Source of the DNA: Parasutterella muris
GTDB taxonomy: Bacteria > Pseudomonadota > Gammaproteobacteria > Burkholderiales > Burkholderiaceae_F
DNA: 64,000 bases
Direction: 5' to 3'
Assembly: GCF_009767915.1 (NCBI RefSeq)
Contig: NZ_WSRP01000001.1
Location: 62,001 to 126,000, forward strand
Below are positions 30,873 through 40,986 of this stretch, piece after piece (position 1 is the first letter of the stretch; each line of letters starts with the position of its first letter). The translations under genes were made by a program, and so were the position numbers. The notes beneath the pieces are model-generated. The model was not told the origin of the DNA, did no database searches, and was given only the letters and a program-made list of their open reading frames with translations.

Positions 30873-31666
30873 TAGCGGGCAATCCCTCTCGGTGAAGACT
30901 CAATAAAGTCACGCATCAGTGCGCATACCTTCTTTGCCTGTTCGTCGTCAATACTGTCCGCAAGAGCGTTAATCGCAGTGACCGCCTCAGCAATCGTATT
31001 GCCGTCACGGAAAATCAAACGGTAGGCCTGACGAGCGGCGCGAATCGCCGTGTGAGTATATGCATGGCGCTTCATGCCTTCTACGTTGATGCCGAACGGA
31101 GCCGCAGGATAACCTTGGTACATGCCGTAAGGAATAATGTCCTGACGAACCATCGAACCGCCGCTGAGCATTGCTCCGCGCCCGATGCGCACAAACTGAT
31201 GTACGCCGGACTGACCGCCGATGATTGCGTCATTGCCGACATGCACGTGACCGGCAAGTCCAACATTGTTGGCAATAATCGTGCCGTCGCCAACCACACA
31301 GTCATGCGCGATATGCACGTTCGCCATCAAAAGGTTGCCGTCGCCGATTTGCGTGAGTGAATGATCCTGAATCGTTCCGGTTGAGAGCGTGCAGTGCTCT
31401 CTAATGACGTTATCGTTTCCGATCACCAGGCGAGTCGGCTCATTGCGGTATTTTTTATCCTGGGGATCAATACCGATGGCGGAAAACGCGTAAATTTTAT
31501 TGCGCTCTCCGATCACCGTATGGCCGGTCACGACGATATGGCTCTGCAGCGTCGTGCCTGCGCCGATCTCCACATTCGGGCCGATCGTGCAGAAGGGACC
31601 GATGACAACATCGTCCGCAATTCTCGCAGCAGGATCTACGATGGATGATGGATGAATATTAGCCAT
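30872..31666 (-). CDS. lpxA: UDP-N-acetylglucosamine acyltransferase
   Basis: 264 residues, left-handed beta-helix of hexapeptide repeats (IHPSSIVDPAARIADDVVIG and onward) and a helical C-terminus. First step of lipid A synthesis, transferring a hydroxyacyl chain from ACP to UDP-GlcNAc. The catalytic His lies in NLLMANVHIAHDCVVGD; GGQSGVHQFVRIGR is also typical. AAGG precedes the ATG. Confidence 0.97.
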   Translation of the reverse strand: MANIHPSSIVDPAARIADDVVIGPFCTIGPNVEIGAGTTLQSHIVVTGHTVIGERNKIYAFSAIGIDPQDKKYRNEPTRLVIGNDNVIREHCTLSTGTIQDHSLTQIGDGNLLMANVHIAHDCVVGDGTIIANNVGLAGHVHVGNDAIIGGQSGVHQFVRIGRGAMLSGGSMVRQDIIPYGMYQGYPAAPFGINVEGMKRHAYTHTAIRAARQAYRLIFRDGNTIAEAVTAINALADSIDDEQAKKVCALMRDFIESSPRGIAR

Positions 31667-31675
31667 ATTCAGCCT

Positions 31676-32119
31676 TTACTTTTTAGGGGTGCGGTAAGAA
31701 CACATCATGTCGGCGCAGGCAGCAAGCTGACCGTCAACAGTCGCGTCGCAGTGCATCTTGATCATGCCGGCTTTTTCTCGAAGGAAAGTACATTCAAAGC
31801 GAAGCTGGTCGCCGGGAATGACAACGCGTTTGAAGCGAGCGTTGTCAATCGCCGCAAAATAGAAAAGCTTTTCCGGATCACGCTCTCCGCCCATGCGCGC
31901 AAATGCGAGCATCGCGCAGGCCTGAGCCATCGCTTCAATAATCAGCACACCCGGCATTACGGGAACGCCCGGGAAGTGACCGGTAAACTGCGGCTCATTA
32001 ACCGTCACGTTTTTAATGGCAATCAGTTTATCCACACCGTTGGTCTCAAGTACGCGGTCAACCAGAAGGAACGGATAACGATGCGGCAGAAGCCTCATGA
32101 TGTCATTAATGTCTTGCAT
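31676..32119 (-). CDS. fabZ: 3-hydroxyacyl-ACP dehydratase FabZ
   Basis: 147 residues. Hot-dog-fold enzyme dehydrating hydroxyacyl-ACP in fatty-acid elongation, competing with LpxA for the same substrate. Signature [16 protein letters not shown] and the active-site helix [19 protein letters not shown] (His and Glu). It lies 9 bp before lpxA and 1 bp after lpxD. Confidence 0.97.
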   Translation of the reverse strand: MQDINDIMRLLPHRYPFLLVDRVLETNGVDKLIAIKNVTVNEPQFTGHFPGVPVMPGVLIIEAMAQACAMLAFARMGGERDPEKLFYFAAIDNARFKRVVIPGDQLRFECTFLREKAGMIKMHCDATVDGQLAACADMMCSYRTPKK

Positions 32120-32120
32120 A

Positions 32121-33209
32121 TTATTTCTCAGTTAAAGAATCAATCTTAGCCGACAGGCGCTTAAGCTGACGGCGAATTTCAGGAAGCCGTTTGATAACGG
32201 AAAGAATGTTGTAAAACTCTTTGTGCGGCATAGCAGGAATATAGCCTGCATAATAATCCGGTTTATCAATATTGCCGGGAACGCCCGCGCCGCCGCCGAT
32301 AATTGAGCCGGCCGCGACCTTCAAATGACCGGCAAAGCCTGAGCCGCCGCCGGCCTGAACGTTGTCGCCGATCGTTGTGCTGCCTGCAAGACCCGTACGG
32401 CCCGACAAAACAACATTGTTGCCGACTTTGCAGTTGTGACCGATCATGACCAGGTCATCGATCTTGGTGCCGTTGCCAATCGTCGTACTAAGAAGCGCGC
32501 CGCGGTCAATACAGGTATTCGCGCCGATCTCAACATCCTCTCCGGTTTCTACCGCGCCGATCTGAGGAATCTTGACATAACGGCGATCGAGCGGCGCAAA
32601 ACCGAAGCCGTCAGCTCCGATAACCGCGCCGGAATGAATAATATTGCGCGGGCCGATTTTGCAGCCATAATAAATATTGACGTTCGGATAAATATGCGAA
32701 TCCTCGCCGATGACCGTGCCCTCTCCAATGACGGAATTGGCCCCGATAAAGCAGCGGGCACCGATCTTGGCGCCTTTGCGAATAACGGCTCCGGCTTCGA
32801 CGGTTGCGGATTCATCAATCTCAGCGCCCTCTTCGACAACCGCTCTTGCATCAATGCCCGGCTGTGCTTTGACCTGCGGGAACATCACTTGAAGCGCAAG
32901 GGCGAACCAGGCGTATGGATTGCGTGTGACAACCAGAATGCGTTCGGGCTCGTCTTCGCCCCAAATCGTCTTTTTATCTTCTTCGGTAAGAACTAACGCG
33001 GTCGCTTTACTGTCTCTAGCCGCATCTCGGTATTTGCTGTTGGCGAGAAATGCAACTTCGCCGAATCCCGCTGTCTCAAGCGGAGCAATAGAGTGAATTT
33101 TTGCCGAACCGCCGTTGGCGCTGATCGTGCTGAGGAGCGTGTCGTTGCTCTTCTCTTTGATGCGATCCACCAACTCTAGCAGTGTGAGCGGTTCTGTCTG
33201 CTGGTTCAT
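32121..33209 (-). CDS. lpxD: UDP-3-O-acylglucosamine N-acyltransferase
   Basis: 362 residues: N-terminal uridine-binding domain (about 1-110), a hexapeptide-repeat beta-helix (about 115-310; [47 protein letters not shown] with the catalytic His) and a C-terminal coiled helix. Third step of lipid A synthesis. GGAGG stands seven bases before the ATG. Its leader, after skp, is unusually structured (see 33251-33351). Confidence 0.96.
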   Translation of the reverse strand: MNQQTEPLTLLELVDRIKEKSNDTLLSTISANGGSAKIHSIAPLETAGFGEVAFLANSKYRDAARDSKATALVLTEEDKKTIWGEDEPERILVVTRNPYAWFALALQVMFPQVKAQPGIDARAVVEEGAEIDESATVEAGAVIRKGAKIGARCFIGANSVIGEGTVIGEDSHIYPNVNIYYGCKIGPRNIIHSGAVIGADGFGFAPLDRRYVKIPQIGAVETGEDVEIGANTCIDRGALLSTTIGNGTKIDDLVMIGHNCKVGNNVVLSGRTGLAGSTTIGDNVQAGGGSGFAGHLKVAAGSIIGGGAGVPGNIDKPDYYAGYIPAMPHKEFYNILSVIKRLPEIRRQLKRLSAKIDSLTEK

Positions 33210-33250
33210 GATTATGCCTCCGTGGCAAAAAATTTAGCTTAACTGCACGG

Positions 33251-33351
33251 AGAACAAAAATCTGTTCTTTGAAACCCGGTGTCAGTTTAAGCCGCAATGG
33301 GTGCGGACTGCGCACTTAAGACAACAAGCAGACACCGGGCCTGCTTGTTGT
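33251..33351 (-). ncRNA. Structured RNA segment between skp and lpxD
   Basis: Read on the minus strand: an 11-bp perfect hairpin ACAACAAGCAG / CTGCTTGTTGT (33321-33351) whose loop contains CCCGGTGT; a GTGCG / CGCAC hairpin (33301-33315); ACACCGGG (33275-33282), exactly complementary to the first loop; then AGAACA / TGTTCT (33251-33268). The loop-to-downstream pairing would make a pseudoknot. No T-run follows the first stem, so it is not a plain terminator. It may be a regulatory leader of lpxD-fabZ-lpxA-lpxB; function is inferred. Confidence 0.5.
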
Positions 33352-33362
33352 AATGAGGAAAA

Positions 33363-33863
33363 TTACTTCAGCTCTTTCAGGACCTGATCTGTAATATCAA
33401 TCTTCGGATTGACGTAAATCGCTTCCTGAAGAATCAGATCATACTTTTCACGCTGAGCAATGTTCTTGATGACCGTGTTGGCCTGACGAAGAAGCTTCTG
33501 AAGTTCTTCGTTTCTGCGCTGGTTGAAGTCTTCACGCAGTTCGCGCTGACGACGCTGGAAGTCGCGGTCACGATCCTGAAGATCGCGCTGTTTGCGCAGA
33601 CGTTCCTGATCAGTCATGGTCGGAGCATTCTTTTCAAAACGTTCGAAATCGCTCTTCAAACGCTGACCGGCAGCGTTGATCTCTTTGTCGCGTTTGGAAA
33701 ATTCGCTTTCCAGTTTCTTGCTTGCAGCCTGTGCAGCAGGAGAATCACGAAGAATAACTTCTGTGTTAACGACTCCAATCTTAACTTCGTCTGCAAGGAC
33801 TGCTGTCGAAGCAGAGCAAACTAATGCGGAAGCAAGAGCAACCGCCAACCATTTTTTTTGCAT
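33363..33863 (-). CDS. skp: Periplasmic chaperone Skp/OmpH
   Basis: 166 residues from ATG 33863, which has AGGAG eight bases upstream; a GTG 12 codons earlier lacks a ribosome site and spoils the signal peptide. Signal sequence 1-24 or so (KKWLAVALASALVCSASTAVLA). The mature protein is an OmpH domain with long charged coiled-coil arms (KLESEFSKRDKEINAAGQRL, DFQRRQRELREDFNQRRNEE). It holds unfolded outer-membrane proteins on the way to BamA, whose gene is immediately upstream. Confidence 0.95.
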   Translation of the reverse strand: MQKKWLAVALASALVCSASTAVLADEVKIGVVNTEVILRDSPAAQAASKKLESEFSKRDKEINAAGQRLKSDFERFEKNAPTMTDQERLRKQRDLQDRDRDFQRRQRELREDFNQRRNEELQKLLRQANTVIKNIAQREKYDLILQEAIYVNPKIDITDQVLKELK

Positions 33864-33905
33864 GAATGTATCTCCTACACAATTTTCTAATTGTGCCACA
33901 ATTAA

Positions 33906-36227
33906 CTAGAAACCTGTACCAATTTGGAATTGGAATCTTTCAAGTTCGTCGGAATTCTTCTTATTCAGCGGGAACGCGAAACTCAGTTTAAGCGGTCCCA
34001 TCGGCGAAATCCAGGCTAAACCGACACCCACGGAGTATCTCAAATCTCCGAGGTCCAGTCTGTCCTTCTGGTACCCAAGAAGGGAACCGTCACTGGAGTA
34101 ATTGGCTTTACGGCCCCAGACCCAGCCGCCGTCAAGGAATGTAAACATACGCAGTGTACGGTCTGCTCCGGGGATCGGTGTCAGAAGCTCAATCGAGAAG
34201 TTCAGTTTGCGGTTACCGCCGGAAGCATCGCCGTCAGAATCACGAGGACCTAAAGATGAAGTTTCGTAGCCGCGGACAGAACCGATACCGCCGCCGTAGA
34301 AGTTCTTGAAGAACGGATACTCTTTGCCGTTATAGCCGTCACCGTAGCCAAGCTCGGTGTTAAACGCGAATGTAATCGACTTCGTAATTGGCACAAACTG
34401 CTGGAACTGATACGTTGCACGGTAGTATCTCAGGTCAAGAACCGGCATGGACACTTCACCGAACAAGCGCTGATAACGACCTCTGGTCGGAGCAAGAATA
34501 TTGTCTCGGCTGTCTCTGGACCAGCCCAATGTCAGCGCGACCGATTTCGGCTTGTCACCGAAGTCATGAACATACTCACGGTAACGCTGAGGCGCATTGG
34601 CTCCAAGCGTCACGTCCGTCATTTCAAATTTTCCGCCAAGGAAAATCTGATCGTTCTCAGTGATCGGAATACCGTATGTCACACCGGCACCGTAAGTTTC
34701 GTACTTAACGTCGTCGGTAATTTCCAACTCATCCAGGTCTAAGCGGCGGTCGTAAATTTCAAACGACTGGCTGATGCCGGAAGTCGTAATGTACGGCTGC
34801 GTAAAGTTTGCGGCATAGGTTCTGGAGCTCTTGGAAGTATTGACTTCAAGAGAAAGAGAGTTGCCGGTACCGAAAATATTGTTCTGCGAGAATCCGCCCG
34901 AAAGAATAATACCCTCGGAAGTAGAGTAGCCCGCACCGACGGAAATGTTGCCGGTCGGACGTTCTTTAACATGCACGTTCAAATCCACTTCGTCAGGAGA
35001 ACCGGCTACCGGAGTCGGCTCAGCTGTCACGGTTTCGAAGAAGCCGAGACGGTCGATACGGTCTCGCGAAACCGCGACTTTATCGCTGTCAAACCAGCTG
35101 GCTTCATACTGACGAACTTCGCGGCGAATGACTTCGTCCTGCGTGCGAGTGTTGCCGGAAATCAGCACGTTGCGAACGTAGACGCGTCTGCCCGGGTCAA
35201 TCGTATAAACAATCGTGACTTCGTCGTCATTTTCCGGATCGACAACCGGAGACGGAACGGCTCTTGCAAAGGCGTAACCAACCGTCGAAAGCTTATCGGT
35301 GAACTTTTTGCCCAGAGCATTAATGGCCGAAGCGTTGTAAACGCTGCCCGGTTTAATATCAACCAGCTCTTCAAACTCAGGTTCCAGACCGAGCATGTCG
35401 CCGGTCAGACGAATGCCTTTAATCTTGTAGCGCTTGCCTTCGTCAACGTTAATGGTGACGTAAATACCGGACTTGTCCGGGCTGATGGAAACCTGAGTGG
35501 AGTCAATCTTGAAATCCAGATAACCGTTGTTGTTGTAAAGCGCACGGATGGCTTCCAAGTCAGCTTCCAGCTTTTCTCTTGAATACTGATCGCGTTTTGT
35601 GTACCAGGAGAACCAGTTCGGCGTACCAAGCTGCATCTCGTCGCGAAGGTCACCTTCGGAATAAACCTTGTTGCCGACGAATCGAATCTGCTGAATCTTG
35701 GAAGTCGTTCCTTCATCAACGTCAATATTGACGCGTACACGGTTGCGCTCAACCGGAGTCACCGTTGTTTTGACCTCCGCGGAATATCTTCCGCGGGTCA
35801 AATACTGTCTTCTTAATTCCTGAACAGCCCTATCCAAAACCGCTCTGTCAAAAACAGAACCTTCGGAAAGTCCGACCGATCTAAGCGATTTTTCAACACC
35901 TTTTGAATCGAACTCCGCAATACCGGTGGTATGGATGTTTGCGACCGTCGGGCGTTCCTGAACACGGACCACTAAAACGTTGCCGTCCATATCAAGCTGA
36001 ACATCCTGGAACATACCGGAGGCATAAAGCGATCTCAAGGACATGGCACCGAGCTCAGCTGTGTAGGTGTCGCCAACTCGAATAGGAAGATGCGAAAAGA
36101 CGGTGCCGGCTTCTGTTCTGGAAATACCCTCAAGACGAATGTCTTTGATCACATGTCCTTGGGCCCACACTTGAGCTGCCATAAGCGCGCCCAGACAGGC
36201 TAACGTAATTTTCTTAGGATAAGGCAT
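33906..36227 (-). CDS. bamA: Outer membrane protein assembly factor BamA
   Basis: 773 residues. Signal peptide about 1-22 (LACLGALMAAQVWA), five POTRA domains (about 23-420), then a 16-strand barrel ending in Phe (FQFQIGTGF). The conserved loop-6 motif appears as SVRGYETSSLGPRD. It inserts beta-barrel proteins into the outer membrane. It sits between rseP and skp, the standard order in this class. Confidence 0.97.
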   Translation of the reverse strand: MPYPKKITLACLGALMAAQVWAQGHVIKDIRLEGISRTEAGTVFSHLPIRVGDTYTAELGAMSLRSLYASGMFQDVQLDMDGNVLVVRVQERPTVANIHTTGIAEFDSKGVEKSLRSVGLSEGSVFDRAVLDRAVQELRRQYLTRGRYSAEVKTTVTPVERNRVRVNIDVDEGTTSKIQQIRFVGNKVYSEGDLRDEMQLGTPNWFSWYTKRDQYSREKLEADLEAIRALYNNNGYLDFKIDSTQVSISPDKSGIYVTINVDEGKRYKIKGIRLTGDMLGLEPEFEELVDIKPGSVYNASAINALGKKFTDKLSTVGYAFARAVPSPVVDPENDDEVTIVYTIDPGRRVYVRNVLISGNTRTQDEVIRREVRQYEASWFDSDKVAVSRDRIDRLGFFETVTAEPTPVAGSPDEVDLNVHVKERPTGNISVGAGYSTSEGIILSGGFSQNNIFGTGNSLSLEVNTSKSSRTYAANFTQPYITTSGISQSFEIYDRRLDLDELEITDDVKYETYGAGVTYGIPITENDQIFLGGKFEMTDVTLGANAPQRYREYVHDFGDKPKSVALTLGWSRDSRDNILAPTRGRYQRLFGEVSMPVLDLRYYRATYQFQQFVPITKSITFAFNTELGYGDGYNGKEYPFFKNFYGGGIGSVRGYETSSLGPRDSDGDASGGNRKLNFSIELLTPIPGADRTLRMFTFLDGGWVWGRKANYSSDGSLLGYQKDRLDLGDLRYSVGVGLAWISPMGPLKLSFAFPLNKKNSDELERFQFQIGTGF

Positions 36228-36258
36228 AAATTCTTAATAAAAATCGGCTCTCTTAAAA

Positions 36259-37608
36259 CTATGAAAAAAGCCTCGTCAAATCATTAAAAAGAGCGAGCAC
36301 AGTCAAACCTAACAAAGCAGCAATCCCAACTTTTTGGGCTGCACTTTGAAAAGATTCGGATACAGGCTTGCCTCTAATCATTTCGAGAGAATAATACAGG
36401 AGATGGCCCCCGTCCAACATAGGAATCGGTAGTAAGTTCAATATTCCTAAACTTACCGAGATGACGGCAAGGAAGGATAAAAACGGGATAAAGCCCAGCT
36501 GGACGGACTGTCCGGCATAATCGGCGATAGAAACCGGACCGGAAATGTTTTTTACCGAAACATCTCCGGTAAACATCAATCCGATCATTTTCAGAGAAAC
36601 TGAGGCCGTCTCCCATGTCTTACGTACGCCTTGAAGCAAACTTTCAAAAAAACCGTATGCAACTTTTGTTTTCGGGTAATCCACGCCAATGGAAGCCCCG
36701 ATGCGTCCGGCTTCTTCTCCGTCGGCTTCAAGATGTGCTGAAGGTGTTACGCGGAATTTAAACTCTTTCCCTTGGCGATCAACGATAAATTCCAACGGCA
36801 TGCCGGGCGACTTTTTAACCGCTTCGACCAGGTCAGCGGGCATTGGAACTGCTTTGCCATTAATGCTGATGACTTCGTCACCAACTTCCAGGCCGCCTTC
36901 TTTGGCAGCGGAATCTCCGACAAATCCGGTAATAATGGGACGGCTGACTTGCAAAGACAGACCGATACGGGTCAGCGGATCGTCATCCTGGCTGAGAGAG
37001 TCAAAACCGACATTTCTCAAATCCAGCGTGCGCTCAAACTCCGCTCCGTTGGGTGAATGCACTTCAATAGGAACTTCTTTGCCGAATTTGTTAATCAGCT
37101 CGAAACGAAGATCGGCAAAACTCTTTACGGCTGAACCGTCCACCCTCACGATCTGATCTCCGCGATGAAGACCAATCTCGGCCGCCGGCGTTCCGGCGGG
37201 AGGTTCCGCAGTTACAGGAAGCGGCTGTACGCTGCCGACCATAAACACTGCGGCAAAAAGCAGTACCGCTAAAATCAGATTCGCAGCCGGGCCTGCGGCC
37301 ACAATGAAAAATCTCTGCCAAACCGACTTGGAACCGAACGTACGGTCCGCGTCCTCCGGTTTTATCGGCAGGCAGGCCGGATCCCGCTCGTCAAGCATAC
37401 GGACATATCCGCCGAGCGGAAGCGCCGCTACGGACCACTCAGTCCCGTCCGGGTCATTTTTTCTTTTCCATGAGAAAAGCGGTTTGCCAAAACCAATCGA
37501 AAATTTCAAAATTTTGACACCGCAAAGGCGTGCCGCTAAATAGTGGCCCGCCTCATGAAAAGTGATCAAAACTCCGATGGTGACAATAAAAGCGATTACT
37601 GTCGTCAT
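36259..37608 (-). CDS. rseP: RIP metalloprotease RseP
   Basis: 449 residues from ATG 37608; a TTG three codons earlier overlaps the dxr stop and is possible. Site-2 protease: zinc motif HEAGH in the first membrane segment, two PDZ domains (about 125-300), and the second metal motif LDGGHLLYY before the last membrane segments. It cleaves anti-sigma factors and leftover signal peptides in the inner membrane. Located between dxr and bamA as usual. Confidence 0.95.
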   Translation of the reverse strand: MTTVIAFIVTIGVLITFHEAGHYLAARLCGVKILKFSIGFGKPLFSWKRKNDPDGTEWSVAALPLGGYVRMLDERDPACLPIKPEDADRTFGSKSVWQRFFIVAAGPAANLILAVLLFAAVFMVGSVQPLPVTAEPPAGTPAAEIGLHRGDQIVRVDGSAVKSFADLRFELINKFGKEVPIEVHSPNGAEFERTLDLRNVGFDSLSQDDDPLTRIGLSLQVSRPIITGFVGDSAAKEGGLEVGDEVISINGKAVPMPADLVEAVKKSPGMPLEFIVDRQGKEFKFRVTPSAHLEADGEEAGRIGASIGVDYPKTKVAYGFFESLLQGVRKTWETASVSLKMIGLMFTGDVSVKNISGPVSIADYAGQSVQLGFIPFLSFLAVISVSLGILNLLPIPMLDGGHLLYYSLEMIRGKPVSESFQSAAQKVGIAALLGLTVLALFNDLTRLFS

Positions 37609-37613
37609 CAATG

Positions 37614-38798
37614 TCAATTCTTATCTCTCCGATGTTCGGAATATCCGTCTGCCCACGCCCGAGCCAGCTCTCTTGCCTGTCTGTCCGTCTCAAGAATTTC
37701 CTCCAGAGTTGTCGGAGCCGGCGGCTGGAAACCATACATCATGGAGCGGCACAAAACGGCAATATCCGTAAAGCCGATACGTCCCTCAAGAAACGCCTCA
37801 ACACCGATCTCATTGGCGGCATTAAGCACAATACTGGCCGAACCGCCCATCTTAAGCGCTTCATAGGCATAGCCGAGCTGAGGGAAACGATTTAAATCCG
37901 GGTCTTCAAAAGTCAATGTTTTTATCTGAGAAAATTTTAACGGGGTCACTCCTGCCGTAAATCGATCCGGATACGCTAAAGAGTAAGCAATCGTATTTTT
38001 CATATCCGGCGCGCCCATCTGAGCGATCACAACGCCGTCCTCGTATTCAACCATTGAGTGAATGATGCTCTGCGGATGAACCACCACGTCAATGCGTTCA
38101 GGCAGAAAGTCAAACAGCCAGCGCGCTTCAATGACTTCCAGCCCCTTATTCATCAGCGTGGCGGAATCCACCGTAATTTTGCGTCCCATCGACCAATTCG
38201 GATGATGCGTCGCCTCTTCGATCGTCACGTCGGAAAGGTCTTTTCTGGTTCGGAAAGGACCGCCTGAAGCGGTCAGAATAATGCGTGCTTTTTCACGCGA
38301 ACGTTCGGTTTCGCCCACAAGACACTGGAAGATCGCGTTGTGTTCACTGTCCACCGGCATCAGCGTCGCACCGCACCGCTTAACGGTGTCCATGAGAAGT
38401 TTGCCGCCGCAGACCACACTCTCCTTATTGGCCAGCAAAAGCTTCTTGCCGGCTTCCGCCGCGCGGAATGTAGAAACGATGCCAGCTGCGCCGACAATGG
38501 CACCTACGACAATATCAACTTCCGGCGAGGCCGCTAGACGAGCAACCGCCTCGGCGCCTGCTTCAGCCCGTGCATTGCAGCCGATCGCCGCCAGGGCTTC
38601 CTTCAGCGCTTCTAATTTCGACGGATCCGAAGTCACCGCCAAAGAAACATTAAACCGCTTGGCAATCTCTGCGAGCTCTTTTACGCGGGAGTGCGCGGTG
38701 ACCGCATACAGACGGAATTTGTCAGGATAGAGCTCAAGCACACCCAGCGTGCTTTTTCCAATGGAGCCCGTCGCTCCGAGAATCGCTACGTTTTGCAT
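37614..38798 (-). CDS. dxr: 1-deoxy-D-xylulose 5-phosphate reductoisomerase
   Basis: 394 residues. First committed enzyme of the MEP isoprenoid pathway (NADPH-dependent). NADPH motif GATGSIGKSTLGVL, LLANKESVVCGG, the substrate/metal region PVDSEHNAIFQCL, and the C-terminal helical domain. It feeds UppS a few genes upstream in the same operon. The ribosome site is weak; the ATG is nine bases after the cdsA stop. Confidence 0.97.
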   Translation of the reverse strand: MQNVAILGATGSIGKSTLGVLELYPDKFRLYAVTAHSRVKELAEIAKRFNVSLAVTSDPSKLEALKEALAAIGCNARAEAGAEAVARLAASPEVDIVVGAIVGAAGIVSTFRAAEAGKKLLLANKESVVCGGKLLMDTVKRCGATLMPVDSEHNAIFQCLVGETERSREKARIILTASGGPFRTRKDLSDVTIEEATHHPNWSMGRKITVDSATLMNKGLEVIEARWLFDFLPERIDVVVHPQSIIHSMVEYEDGVVIAQMGAPDMKNTIAYSLAYPDRFTAGVTPLKFSQIKTLTFEDPDLNRFPQLGYAYEALKMGGSASIVLNAANEIGVEAFLEGRIGFTDIAVLCRSMMYGFQPPAPTTLEEILETDRQARELARAWADGYSEHRRDKN

Positions 38799-38807
38799 GG
38801 TCGCAGA

Positions 38808-39662
38808 TTAGAAGCCTTGAAGAAACAGAAGAACAAAAACAGAATACGGCAGAACGCTCATCTGGGCGTCCAGGCGATCGTAAAAGCCGCCGTGACCGGG
38901 CAGAAGATTGCTTGAGTCCTTAATTCCGACGGATCTCTTGAGCGCGCTCTCAAACAAATCTCCGGCAATGGAAAAAAGAACCGCAATAAAGAGCACCAAG
39001 TCGGAGGCCCAAATATCCAGGCCCGAAATAATCGAATTGCTCCAGAGCGGGAAAGAAGGCTGAGCCCAATAAAGGACATACGAAAGCGCAATCACGCAGA
39101 CAAACGCCGTCAGCGCGCCCGACCAAGTCTTTTTCGGACTGATCCCCTGAGCCATCTTCGGTCCGCCCATTGCGCGGCCGCCGAAATAAGCCACGATGTC
39201 GGCAACCCACACAATAGCTAAAACCGAAAGCATGTAGATCGGTCCCTTTGAACGGAACAGGTACATCAGAGAGAACCATGCCGCAGGCAGAATAACCCAG
39301 GCCAGAACTGAACCGAAAATCGGTTTTACCTGCCAGCCCGTTGTTCTGCGTGTGAAGACAAGCAAAGTAATAACAGCCCAAAGAACCGTCGCCGCACAGG
39401 TGATGACCATCAGGCCAGTACCGCTCTGCAGCCCCTGAAGAAAGGCCGGAGAAGCATATTCAATATAAAAGAAGAAACAAGCGGCTAATGCCCCGCAGAC
39501 TCCGGCAAGCGCGGAGTTCCAGCGGCACAGGCGCAGCCACTCCCAAAAACAGCATCCGATCGCGACGGCGGCAACAGCGGTAAACGCAAGCGGAGAAATA
39601 AGAAGGGCTCCGATCACGATAATCAGCAAAACAACCGCTGTAATGACTCTTTGCAGAAGCAT
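38808..39662 (-). CDS. cdsA: Phosphatidate cytidylyltransferase
   Basis: 284 residues from ATG 39662, which has AAGGA eight bases upstream and falls four bases after the uppS stop. A 24-codon longer frame overlapping uppS is unlikely. Multi-spanning inner-membrane enzyme making CDP-diacylglycerol from phosphatidate and CTP. Family motifs: SPKKTWSGALTAFV and the C-terminal signature ALKRSVGIKDSSNLLPGHGG followed by YDRLD. Confidence 0.95.
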   Translation of the reverse strand: MLLQRVITAVVLLIIVIGALLISPLAFTAVAAVAIGCCFWEWLRLCRWNSALAGVCGALAACFFFYIEYASPAFLQGLQSGTGLMVITCAATVLWAVITLLVFTRRTTGWQVKPIFGSVLAWVILPAAWFSLMYLFRSKGPIYMLSVLAIVWVADIVAYFGGRAMGGPKMAQGISPKKTWSGALTAFVCVIALSYVLYWAQPSFPLWSNSIISGLDIWASDLVLFIAVLFSIAGDLFESALKRSVGIKDSSNLLPGHGGFYDRLDAQMSVLPYSVFVLLFLQGF

Positions 39663-39666
39663 ACGT

Positions 39667-40410
39667 CTATTCCTTTCGAGACGATTCTTTAATTTGTTCC
39701 GATGTTTGGCCAAAACGTCTCTCTCTGCCTGCATACCAAGCTAAAGCATCGGAAAATTCTTTTTCACCAAAATCCGGCCACAGGATGTCTGTGAAATAAA
39801 GTTCACTATAGGCAAGCTGCCAGAGCATAAAATTGCTGATCCGAATCTCTCCGCTGGTGCGGATAAAAAGATCCACATCACCGGACTCTGCCATTGGCAG
39901 ATTTGCGCTCAGCTGCTCTTGTGTAAACTCTGCGCCGCTGTCCCTGATCTTTCTTGCCGCCTCTAAAATCTCCCAGCGGCCGCCGTAATTAATACAGAGA
40001 TTCAGCGTAATCGCTTTATTGTTCTCAGTTTTGCGCTCCGCTTCGTCTATTTCTCTGCGCAGTTCTGCGGAAAAAGCGCTCAAATCTCCGATAAATCGGA
40101 TCCGAACGCCGGATTTATGCAGCGATTCAATTTCCTTGCGCAAAGACGAAAGAAAGAGCTTCATCAAGCCCTGCACTTCCTCTTTCGGTCGGTTCCAATT
40201 CTCACTGGAAAAGGCAAACAGAGAAAGATGACAGACACCGGCTTTCGCGGCGCCCTGCAGCACACGACGAACGCTCTCTACCCCTTTTTGATGTCCGACA
40301 AGACGCGGAAGCATACGCTTTTTTGCCCATCTTCCGTTGCCGTCCATAACAATAGCCACGTGCCGGGGCACCCGAGCACATGGCTTTTCGTTTGTATTAC
40401 TACCCGGCAT
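39667..40410 (-). CDS. uppS: Undecaprenyl diphosphate synthase
   Basis: 247 residues. cis-prenyltransferase building the C55 carrier for peptidoglycan and O-antigen. Signature VAIVMDGNGRWAKKR with the catalytic Asp, then GHQKGVESVR, FAFSSENWNRP, and LFIRTSGEIRISNFMLWQLAYSE near the end. It sits between frr and cdsA. Confidence 0.97.
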   Translation of the reverse strand: MPGSNTNEKPCARVPRHVAIVMDGNGRWAKKRMLPRLVGHQKGVESVRRVLQGAAKAGVCHLSLFAFSSENWNRPKEEVQGLMKLFLSSLRKEIESLHKSGVRIRFIGDLSAFSAELRREIDEAERKTENNKAITLNLCINYGGRWEILEAARKIRDSGAEFTQEQLSANLPMAESGDVDLFIRTSGEIRISNFMLWQLAYSELYFTDILWPDFGEKEFSDALAWYAGRERRFGQTSEQIKESSRKE

Positions 40411-40425
40411 AGGGTGCGAACCGTA

Positions 40426-40986
40426 CTAAACGGTCATAATTTCTTTTTCTTTCTCTGCGGAAAGCTTATCGATCTCTCCGATGTACTTATCGGTGAGTTT
40501 CTGGATTTCCGTATTAGAGCGGCGCTCATCGTCTTCAGTGATCTCTTTCTCTTTCAGAAGAGCGGCGACCTTGGTATTGGCGTCGCGACGCAGATTGCGG
40601 ACAGCAACCTTGCAGTCTTCGGCTTCACCGCGGACGACTTTTGTAAGATCACGACGGCGCTCTTCAGTCAGAGGAGGCATCGGAACACGGATAACATCGC
40701 CGGATGTAGCGGGATTCAGACCGAGGTCGGAATTGCGGATCGCTTTTTCAACAACAGCAACCATTTTCTTTTCCCACGGCTGAACGGTGATCGTACGCGC
40801 ATCGGCAAGACCAAGCTGGGCAACCTGGCTGATGGGGGTCGGTGAGCCGTAGTAATCAACAGTGATATGTTCGAGCAGGCCGGTATGAGCGCGTCCTGTA
40901 CGAATCTTCATAAAAGAGTCTTTAAGCGTCTCAATGGAACGCTTCATGTGATGTTCAGTCTGTGAAAAAATCTCTTTTGTTGTCAT
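40426..40986 (-). CDS. frr: Ribosome-recycling factor
   Basis: 186 residues, typical (185). It splits post-termination ribosomes with EF-G. Conserved [15 protein letters not shown] near the N-terminus, [40 protein letters not shown], and the [10 protein letters not shown] end. Usually pyrH directly precedes frr; here 485 bp containing a divergently read small gene and two terminators separate them, so frr must have its own promoter. Confidence 0.97.
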   Translation of the reverse strand: MTTKEIFSQTEHHMKRSIETLKDSFMKIRTGRAHTGLLEHITVDYYGSPTPISQVAQLGLADARTITVQPWEKKMVAVVEKAIRNSDLGLNPATSGDVIRVPMPPLTEERRRDLTKVVRGEAEDCKVAVRNLRRDANTKVAALLKEKEITEDDERRSNTEIQKLTDKYIGEIDKLSAEKEKEIMTV

